Below, piece by piece: positions 56,386 through 64,000 of a stretch of 64,000 nt of DNA. A program made the position numbers and the translations under genes. Source of the stretch: Humulus lupulus (Eukaryota > Streptophyta > Magnoliopsida > Rosales > Cannabaceae). A model generated the notes under the pieces. It was given only the letters and a program-made list of their open reading frames with translations, was not told where the DNA came from and searched no databases. Every line of letters begins with the position of its first letter. Position 1 is the first letter of the stretch. The stretch spans positions 93,157,868 through 93,221,867 of the forward strand of contig NC_084797.1 in the NCBI RefSeq assembly GCF_963169125.1, given 5' to 3'.

Positions 56386-57720
56386 TTAAAACCTAACATT
56401 GTCCCCAATGTTTAAAGTGCATAAAGAATGAGAAAGGAGACTTACCTGAACATCCACGTCAGTATGGCAGTTGTGGAGGCTGAGATGAAGGTCCCTCAAA
56501 AGGTTGAGACGGCGGAGGCTGTGGTTCTTGAAATCCAACCAATGGCGAAGGTGGAGGTGGAGAGAACAACAGAGAATACGGTGGATACGGTGGTGGTGGA
56601 ACAAAATAATTCTGATCTCCATCATTCAAAGACCATCGACTCACTAAATTATTTAAACGAGCCACATGGTTCACTTCGTACTCGTACCATTGTCCCATAT
56701 ACTGATTCATTATCTGATGTTGCTGAACCATGTATTGATTTTGTTGAACAAGATAGTCCAACTTATCATTGACCTTCTGCATTCTAAGGTCAATACGACC
56801 CCCCAGTAACACTGGTTTGGCATCTTCTTCCACCTTAGTGTCAACACGGCGTTTACCTTTTTTTCTCATCTAAGGCACATAAAGAGCAGGTGCGGGATAA
56901 TTCTTCATTAACGAAATAGATAAAGGCTGCTGCAAGGACTGATAAATTTATGTGACAAACTCGGGCACTCTAGCTTTGTAGCGTAGCATAGTGATTACAA
57001 ACCCAAGCCTCTAGTGGTATGGCCTTTTTCAATGTACTCAATGTTCTCTTTAATCCACAAGCCCATGTTGACAGTCATACTGGTCATCAAAGCATACATT
57101 AAAAGTACTCGATCCTTAGTCATGTCAGACACATGACTCACTGGCATAAACCAAGCACATACAAAGAAAGCCCAGATCCTTGCCTCAATGTTCAACTGAC
57201 ATGAAGAAATACTTTTGGGTAAGGAGCCAGATAAATTCCACGGAGCTCCTTCAAAACATAACTTCTCAACCACATCAGTATAATCTATGTATCCTTTCAA
57301 AAATCTTAAATATTCCTCATCTTGCTCTTTGATATGTGGCACATTAAACACCTTATTAATTGATTCAACGGTGAAAGGCACTCGTTTGCCTCTAACAAAT
57401 ATTTTATCATTGTGCTTAACCTTCAAATTTGCATAAAATTCAAACACCAATGATACGTTTGCCTGGGCTAGTTTAGTAACAAATTTGTCCCACTTCCCAC
57501 CTGCTAAATTTGCTTTAACCAACTCAAAAATTTGATGATCAAAGGGTTCAAATTGAAATTCCACCTCTCTTTCAAGAATCAAAGTTTTTCTCACAAACTT
57601 CTCATAGCGTTCTTGAGCATAAAAGTCAATAAATCGTGTTTCATCAAACTCCTGCTCTGGTGTCCTCCATTTGTTGAGATGCAGATGCTTTGCCTTTACC
57701 TTTATCCCTATATTTCCCAT
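56386..57720 (-). pseudogene. Athila extra ORF (plant transposon protein domain) with Pro-rich tail
   Basis: An open frame of 241 codons, 57720-56995, starts MGNIGIKVKAKHLHLNKW and reads FYAQERYEKFVRKTLILERE, then LVFEFYANLKVKHNDKIFVR and GKRVPFTVESINKVFNVP. It ends with a stop at a region rich in Met/Thr (LLMYALMTSMTVNMGLWI). This matches the Athila ORF domain known as putative plant transposon protein. Further codons after stops (56869-56459) read KVNDKLDYLVQQNQYMVQ, then a Pro-rich tail. It lies in the usual accessory-ORF place between pol and the 3' LTR, in sense orientation. Function unknown; I saw no signal or membrane segment to call it an envelope. Confidence 0.72.
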
Positions 57721-58765
57721 CCTTACTCTTAGGAGCCATAGTATCTATACAATCAACACTACAAAACCCAAAAATAAAAAATCGGCAGCACCTCCCCTTA
57801 AATTATATACTTTCCTTCTTCGAAATCACCCTATAAACCCAATATCACATAACAAAATACCCAAACACCATAGATCACAACAGAAAAAACCAATTTCTAC
57901 CCAAAGACAAGCAAAATTGGAACCCACCCCCAAATGCTGAAAGAATCTTGAAATATAAAGGAGTGAAAACACTTACTATCCTTTGAAATGGCCTTCCACG
58001 TGCTTGAATGACCATAGCCCCTTGAATATTTAAACTTTCTTCAAGAAATTTAAAACTTTGATGTTTTGGGTTCAAAATTTTTATTTTTAAAATTGGTTTT
58101 GTTGGAAAGAAATAGATCAATGGGTAATAGGGTTGAGAAAAGAGAAAAGATGAAGAAGAAAGGTGGAAAAATATGGTGGGATTTCTTGGAGGAGGCTTTA
58201 ATGGAAGACAAATGGTGGTTTTGAGGAGTTGGAATAGAGAGAAAATAGAATGGGAGAAGAAGAAATGAGATTTGGGGAAAGAAAATTTGAAACCCAACCA
58301 TTTAAAAAAAAAATCCGATGACTTAGGGCGCTATAGCGCTATGTGTATAGCGCCATAGCGCTACCTGGGCAATCTGGCCAATTTTTGGTTCTGGAAAGAG
58401 CGTCGTAGCGCAGCCAAGATAGCGCTGTAGCACTAGGCGTCCTTGAGAAAAAATAAAATATCTAGAAATAGCATTGTAGCACTGTAGCACTACAGCTTCG
58501 AAAAATAAAATAAAAAATTAAGCTTTTTCTTGTAGCACCTTTGCATTTTTCACGGTTTATAAATTACATCAGAATTTTTCCTAATTAAAACTAAAAATAA
58601 CTAAAACAAATTCCCTAAAACATTGTTCCAAACAAAACAAAAACAATACCATAAAGTTAAAATAAAATAAAAAAAATAAAAATAAACATAGGAATGCCTC
58701 CTAAGAGCGCCTCCTAAGAGCGTTGTCTTTAACATCTTTTAGTCGGACTCTTGTTTTCATTCAAT
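57721..58765 (-). other. Spacer between Athila pol and extra ORF, with GCGCTA island
   Basis: No believable gene; frames at 57875-58301 are low-complexity (Phe/Ser/Pro). 58327-58500 holds a cluster GGCGCTATAGCGCTAT, ATAGCGCCATAGCGCTAC and AGATAGCGCTGTAGCACTA, the same word as in the Athila LTR and in element T. Confidence 0.6.
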
Positions 58766-60073
58766 TCAGAGTGGTTCCATAATCACCACAAACTTGCATT
58801 TTTCCACCGGGTCCTCCAAATAATGCTTCAATCTCTGACCATTCACCTGAAAGTGTCCCATTTTCTCGCTATGAATTTGCACCGCTCCATATGGAAATGA
58901 AGCAACTACTGCGTATGGTATTGACCATCTCGACTTCAATTTACCGGGGAAGAGCTTAAGTCTAGAATTGAATAGCAACACTTTGTCTACTGGTTGAAAA
59001 TCTTTCCTAAGTATTCGCTTATCATGAAAGGCCTTCGACTTGTCTTTATAAATCCTCACATTCTCATAAGCTTCATTTTGAAATTCATCATGCTCGTTCA
59101 ACTCCATAAGCCTATTTTGCCCAGCCATAAAGAGGTCAATGTTTAACTTTTTCACATCCCAGTAAGCTCTGTGCTTAAGTTCCACCAGTAAATGACATGC
59201 CTTATCAAACACTAATCGATATGGTGACATACCAATCGGAGTTTTGAAGGTTGTACGATAAGCCCAAAGTGAATCATCAAGCTTTTTCGACCAATCCTCC
59301 CTTCATGTATTTACAGTCTTTTCCAAGATTCTTTTAATCTCCCGATTTGACACTTCGGCTTGACCATTTGCAAGTGGATGGTAGAATAACGCCTTTCAAT
59401 GATGAACTCTGTAACGAGCACAGAGAGCAGTAAATGACTTTTTACAAAAAATGACTTCCTCTATCACTAATAATTGCTCTTGGATTACTGAACTGGGTAA
59501 AAATATTTTTGTGAAGGAATTTAAGTACCTCTTGACCATCACAATTAGGAGTTGCTGCAGCCTCTACCCATTTAGAAACATAGTCCACCGCAAGTAGAAT
59601 GTATTTATTATTATAAGATGATGGGAAAGGTCTCATAAAGTCTATTCCCCACACATCAAACAACTAAACTTCCAGAATACCAGTCATTGGCATTTGATCT
59701 CTTCTTGATATATTACCAGTCCTTTGAAAATGATCACAACTCTTGCAAAGACATTAGCATCTTTAAATAACATAGGCCAATAAAACCCACATTGCAGAAC
59801 TTTTGCTGCTATTCTTGTTCCTCCAAAATGACCACCACAATGCAAAGTATGACAATGAGTAAGAATAGAAAGCATTTCTTCTTTGGGGACACATCTTCTA
59901 ATTAGTTGGTCAACACAATGACAAAAAAGAATGGGCTCATCCCAATAATAATGCTTAACTTCCGAATATAACTTTTTAAGTTGCTTCCTTGACATGTCAG
60001 GAGGCACAACCTTCGCTACCAAATAATTAACATAATCCGCAAACCACAATAGCTTTTCTTCTCCGTCAATCAA
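58766..60073 (-). pseudogene. Integrase (Athila)
   Basis: The zinc part is at 59870-59720: HTLHCGGHFGGTRIAAKVL, then, across a frameshift, SCDHFQRTGNISRRDQMP. The second Cys of the knuckle is Phe. The core: [20 protein letters not shown] (Asp), [11 protein letters not shown] (Asp) and, after a frame break, [20 protein letters not shown] (Glu), so the DDE triad is present. TGA interrupts at TVNT-REDW near 59303. The C-terminal part is open at 59230-58766: [40 protein letters not shown], and [13 protein letters not shown]. Broken by two frameshifts and a stop. Confidence 0.87.
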
Positions 60074-60119
60074 AAATAATTGTTCATCCGGAAAGTTTTC
60101 ATCAATTTGTACATTTTTC

Positions 60120-60724
60120 TTATTAGGATCTTCTTCTAATTCTAGTCTAGATAGATGGTCTGCAACTAAATTTTATGTCCCCTTTTTGTCACGAATTTCC
60201 ATATCAAACTCTGGCAATAATAGGACCCATCGGATCAAGCGGGGTTTTCCATCCTTCTTGGTCATAAAGTACTTAATAGCAAAATGTGTGTAGACAATAA
60301 CCTTATTACTAATTAAGTATGGCCTGAACTTATCAAATGCAAAAACGATTGCAAGTAGTTCCTTCTCAGTAGTTGCATAGTTTAATTGAGCACCATTCAA
60401 GGTCCTACTAGCATAATAAATTGTTCAGAAAACCTTTTCAACTCGCTGCCCCAAAACTGCTCCAACTGCATAATCACTCGCATCGCACATCAATTCAAAG
60501 GGAAGTTCCCAATTCGGTGGTGCCACAATCGGTCCAGTGATCAATTTCTCTTTCACAGTATTGAAGGCTCTTTGACAATCAGCATCAAAATTAAATTGTA
60601 CTCCATTCATTAATAGTGCAGGCAAGGGTTTAGAAATCTTAGAAAAATCTTTAATAATTCTCCTATAAAATCTAGCGTGGCCAAGAAAACTCCGAACACC
60701 CTTAACTGAAATTGGAGGAGGCAA
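60120..60724 (-). pseudogene. RNase H (Athila)
   Basis: Reads VRSFLGHARFYRRIIKDFSK, then FELMCDASDYAVGAVLGQRV (first catalytic Asp in CDAS), a stop at 60425, then [20 protein letters not shown] (Glu) and [20 protein letters not shown]. The stop and a following one at 60173 break it. It overlaps the RT frame end by a frameshift. Confidence 0.85.
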
Positions 60725-61655
60725 GTTCCCAATAGTTGAAACCTTCGCACATCTACTTCTATGCCTTTGCTTGAAATCTTATGGCCCAAAACAATTCCTT
60801 CTCTCACCATAAAGTGACATTTTTTCCAATTCAGGACCAAATTAGATTCTTCGCATCTCTTTAATACCTTTTCCATATTCTGTAGACACATAACAAATGA
60901 AGATCCAAAGACTGAGAAATCATCCATAAATATTTCAATGCTCTTCTCCACCATATCAGAAAATAATGACATCATGCATCTATGAAAAGTAGCAGGAGCA
61001 TTGCATAATCCAAATGGCATTCTACGAAAAGCAAACGTACCATAAGGACAAGTAAAAGTTGTTTTCTCTTGATCTTCGGGAGCAATAGGTATTTGGTGAT
61101 AACCAGAATACCCATCTAAAAAACAATAGAAGGGATGGCCCGACAGTCTATCGTGCATTCGATCAACAAAAGGCAATGGGAAGTGATCTTTCACTGTTGC
61201 CTTGTTTAGTTTTCGGTACTCAATACAAATTCTCCACCCCGTCACTGTACGAGTTGGAATTAACTCATTGTTCTCATTTTTGACTACTATCAATCCCCTT
61301 TTTTTTGGAGCCACTTGTACTAGGCTTACCCACGGACTATCCAAGATTGGCTAAATAACACCAGCATCTAACCAGTTCAAAAAAAAATTCGAACCACCTC
61401 CTTCATAGTAGGATTTAACCACCTTTAAGCATCAATACTAGCTTTATTGTCCTCCATGAGAATATGGTGGATAACAGTAAATGGGCTAATTCCCTTTATA
61501 TCAGCTAGAATCCAGCCAATGGCCAATTTATGACCTCGAAGTACTCTTAATAATTTTCCCCCTTCAACAGTAGATAATGGAGCAGAAATAATAACAGGGA
61601 GAGTATCATTCTTACCCAAATAGGCGTATTTAAGATGATCCGGTAAAGTTTTCAA
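60610..61655 (-). pseudogene. Reverse transcriptase (Athila)
   Basis: 61655-61425 carries LGKNDTLPVIISAPLSTVEG, then LAIGWILADIKGISPFTVIH; a stop and a frame break follow. 61344-60610 is an open 244-codon stretch: DSPWVSLVQVAPKKRGLIVV, WRICIEYRKLNKATVKDHFP, FYCFLDGYSGYHQIPIAPED, FRRMPFGLCNAPATFHRCMM. The catalytic FMDD box reads IEIFMDDFSVFGSSF. The thumb NLVLNWKKCHFMVREGIVLG and GHKISSKGIEVDVRR follow. Catalytic residues are intact; the frame shifts near 60735. Confidence 0.9.
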
Positions 61656-62420
61656 TTCAAGTACTGGCGGTTTCTTTATAGATGGTAGTGGTCTCTCGGG
61701 CCCTTGTCCAAGTTCCTCATACTTCTTCTTATAAATAGTTCCAATGAAGTTTAGCCAATTTACATATTCAATAACCTCAATGTCATCTCAGTCTTCCCCT
61801 TCTTGCGAAATAAGGCTCATCTCAAGCAGATTTTCAACAAGTTTTCTCTTTGACAATTGTTCCTCAATTACATTCACACTAAAGCAATTATCACTTTCTC
61901 TACAATACTTTAAAGTCTTGAATGCATTAAATACAACCTCATCACCCCGATGCCCTTAGCCTCAACTCTCCTTTTTGGACATCTATCAAGGCTTGACCGG
62001 TGGCTAGAAAAGGTCTTCCCAAAATAATTGGAACATCTTCATCTTCCTCCATATCAAGAACAATAAAATCAGCGGGAAAGATTAATTTGTCCACTTTGAC
62101 AAGAACGTCTTCAATAATACCTCGGGATGTGTCAATGAATGGTCGGCCAGTTGTAGAGTAACTGTAGTGGGTCTAGCTTCCCCTAAACCGAGTCTTCTAA
62201 ATACGGACAGTGCCATTATATTAATGCTTGCACCTAGATCACATAAAGCCCTCTCATAATAAAAATTCCCAATGGTGCAAGGTATGGTGAAGTTTCCCGG
62301 ATCTTTCAACTTTTGAGGAAGTTTCTTTTGAATTATTGCACTACACTCTTTTGTCAAAGCTACGATTTCATAATCCGCCATTTTTCTCTTATTAGACAAT
62401 ATCTCCTTCATAAACTTCAC
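61656..62420 (-). pseudogene. Protease and spacer (Athila)
   Basis: 62420-62082 reads PGNFTIPCTIGNFYYERALC, then DLGASINIMALSVFRRLGLG, the Athila protease block with [21 protein letters not shown] is followed by a frameshift near 62090. In the next frame [20 protein letters not shown], then [20 protein letters not shown]. 61940-61660 holds the spacer to RT with a stop near 61788. D-L-G is usual wording for Athila, so it is not by itself a defect. Confidence 0.82.
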
Positions 62421-64000
62421 ATCACTAGGAATTTTTTCAAGAGCTTCCGCAAATGGAATGTTAATGTGAAGTTTCTTAAATACTTCAAGAAATTTGGTGA
62501 ATTGCTTGTCAAGATTGGCCTTTCGAAACTGTTGAGTTTATGGAATTTTTGGTGTAGGCTCAGTGTACTTTGGCTTCTATTTCTTTGGAAGGTCTTCAAT
62601 AACCTCCTCTTGTGCTGGACTAGTTACAGGTTGATCTTTAATCTTCTTACCCTTGTTTTCTACTGTAGGCCCCTCATACTTAGTCCCACTCCTCAAAGTG
62701 ACAGCTTGACATTGCTCCTTGGGATTCACCATAGTTGAACTAGGTAAAGCCCCTTGATTACGATCCGCCATTAACCTTGCAAGTTGGCCAACTTGTGTTT
62801 CTAAGCTCTAAATGGAGGATCTGGTTTCTGTCATAAATTGGCTCAATGAATCAGCGGATACCTCTGGTTTAGTCATTTGAGGCGGTGGTTGTTGATGTTG
62901 TGGCATTTGTGGCCTTTGAGTATCATAGAAGGGTCTTGGGTTTAGCCCATAAGATGGTCTATGTGGAGGATATTGAGGTGGTTTTGGATGATACAGTGGT
63001 TGGTGCCCTTGATTATTACTCCATGACAAATTCGAATGGTTCTTATATGTTGGAGTATAATTGTTAGGGTATGGGTTGTTATTCAGTTGCCTTGGGAAAT
63101 TACCAATGGCTTTAACCTATTCAAGTGGGATATCATCAACTGAATAAGAACTCGTCACTGGACATTACTGAAAATGATGAGGGCCTCCACATGTCTCACA
63201 ACTGATAGGAGCGGGTTCTAGTTGCATCGCTTGACCTGAAATGTTATTTTGTTTTTGCATTTGTTTCGTTAGCGAAGCAATTTGAGCAGTGAGCATAGCA
63301 ATAGGATCAACTTCTAGAAATCTTGCCACCTTCTTATTTCTCGCTCAGATGGCCAATTATAATTATTCATGTCCATCTCCTCTAAAAGCTTGTAAGCTTC
63401 GTTAGCGCTTTTGCTCATAAATGCTCCACCTGCTGCTGCATCTATAATAGTCCTTGTGTTTTCCCTCAGTCCATTATAGAAAGTGTGCACCAACATCCAT
63501 TTCACTATACCATGATGTGGACATTTTTGCAGCAGCTCTTTAAACCTCTCCCAAGCGTCATATAACGATTCCCCCTCAAATTGACAGAAATTATTTATTT
63601 CACCTCTAATCCGTGCTGATTTAGCAGGAGCAAAATACTTAGCGAGAAATTTTTGAGCAAGGTCTTCCCATGTCATAATGGAATTGGCTTGCAGCAAAAT
63701 CATCCGACTTTTAGCTCTGTCTCTCAAAGAAAACGGAAATAGCCTAAAATGGATTGCATCATTACTTACTCCGTTCATTTTGAAAGTATCACATAACTCC
63801 AAAAGGTTGGTAATATGGAGGTTCGGATCCTCATTAGGTAGCCCCCCAAACTGAATGCAATTCTGAACCATTTGGATAATCGAAGGCTTGATCTAAAAAA
63901 TTTTCACCTCCACAGTAGGTGGGCAAATACTAGAATGCACCCCTGTAAGAGTAGGGAGTACATAGTCCCTCAGAGGTAAGTCTACCTCAGCTGCAGCGTT
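62421..64000 (-). pseudogene. Gag (Athila), running off the window
   Basis: 63871-63314 is open: [20 protein letters not shown], then [40 protein letters not shown] and [20 protein letters not shown], the Athila gag core. After a frame break, TAQIASLTKQMQKQNNI and CETCGGPHHFQ (knuckle-like Cys/His block) appear near 63200. A Pro/Gln-rich segment (63029-62808), then ARLMADRNQGALPSSTMVNP, QAVTLRSGTKYEGP and a C-terminal ANLDKQFTKFLEVFKKLHIN lead into protease. Stops at about 63170, 63119, 62809 and 62578. The gag start is beyond the window. Confidence 0.87.

Larger units (their letters stand above)
39935..64000 (-). mobile_element. Athila-type Ty3/gypsy element, minus, host of element Y
   Basis: From the right window edge leftward: gag, protease, RT, RNase H, integrase, an extra ORF, a polypurine tract and the 3' LTR (39935-55085, interrupted by Y). 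RT and integrase wording ([39 protein letters not shown]) and the extra ORF are Athila-like. The 5' LTR and gag start lie beyond the window. In plus view the LTR opens TGATCTGTAAAATC and closes CTCGTTTATCA at 55085, next to the polypurine tract (minus TTTGGGGGAGTT). Several frameshifts and stops make it non-autonomous today. Confidence 0.87.

Noticed and set aside
57875..58301. 140- and 83-codon minus frames near the Athila spacer
   Set aside because: Phe/Ser/Pro low complexity in a non-coding spacer; no conservation evidence.
1..64000. Host protein genes, tRNA or rRNA genes, CRISPR arrays, DNA transposons with terminal inverted repeats
   Set aside because: I looked for each while reading and saw no convincing example; everything interpretable was LTR-retrotransposon derived. 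Small degenerate items could have been missed by eye.

Overview
The window looks like a retrotransposon-dense, AT-rich plant nuclear region, probably from a eudicot. I see no host protein gene, tRNA, rRNA or CRISPR array. Nearly every base can be placed in, or next to, an LTR retrotransposon. The plant assignment rests on lineages known only from plants: Tat-type Ty3/gypsy with dual RNase H and an antisense extra ORF, Athila, chromoviruses with tRNA-iMet primer sites, and plant Ty1/copia. I cannot name the species.

Layout. (1) 1-3007, minus: a chromovirus-like Ty3/gypsy fragment running gag, protease, RT and RNase H off the left edge. (2) 3384-5850, minus: a Tat-lineage gag/protease/RT fragment. 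(3) 5851-36014, plus: a Tat element with a truncated 5' LTR, the scrambled order gag, RNase H, integrase, RT, RNase H, integrase remnant, then a 3' UTR with a 64-bp tandem repeat, an antisense extra ORF and a 692-bp 3' LTR. Its 3' UTR is split by (4) element K, a Ty1/copia element on minus at 15798-34779 with about 2.25 kb LTRs. The RT gene of K is in turn split by (5) element T, a chromovirus on minus at 18958-28235 with about 2.4 kb LTRs. (6) 36980-39516, plus: a broken Ty1/copia gag/protease (element M) interrupted by two apparent solo LTRs. One of these is related to the Tat LTR and sits in the zinc-knuckle codons with a perfect 5-bp target duplication. (7) 39935-64000, minus: an Athila element running off the right edge. 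Its 3' LTR is split by (8) element Y at 40369-54136, a non-autonomous LTR element. Both LTRs of Y are split by copies of (9) element Z: Z1 plus at 41370-45804 and Z2 minus at 48752-53388.

The most interesting item is Z. Both copies have LTRs, tRNA-iMet primer sites, polypurine tracts and perfect 5-bp target duplications. Both encode one fused polyprotein: gag with a CCHC knuckle, protease, a charged linker, then only the C-terminal tail of integrase. RT, RNase H and the integrase core are absent at the same place in both copies, so the deletion derivative itself has moved. Z1 keeps the ORF open for 740 codons. It belongs near the gag-only TR-GAG class but has an unusual gag-protease-integrase-tail design.

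Other points worth a look: GC-rich palindromic islands inside several unrelated AT-rich LTRs; a GCGCTATAGCGCTAC word shared between element T and Athila; template-switch scars in the Tat element; and duplicated polypurine-tract/LTR edges in Z and Y. Coordinates of element ends come from reading TG...CA ends and target duplications by eye. Divergence figures were not computed.
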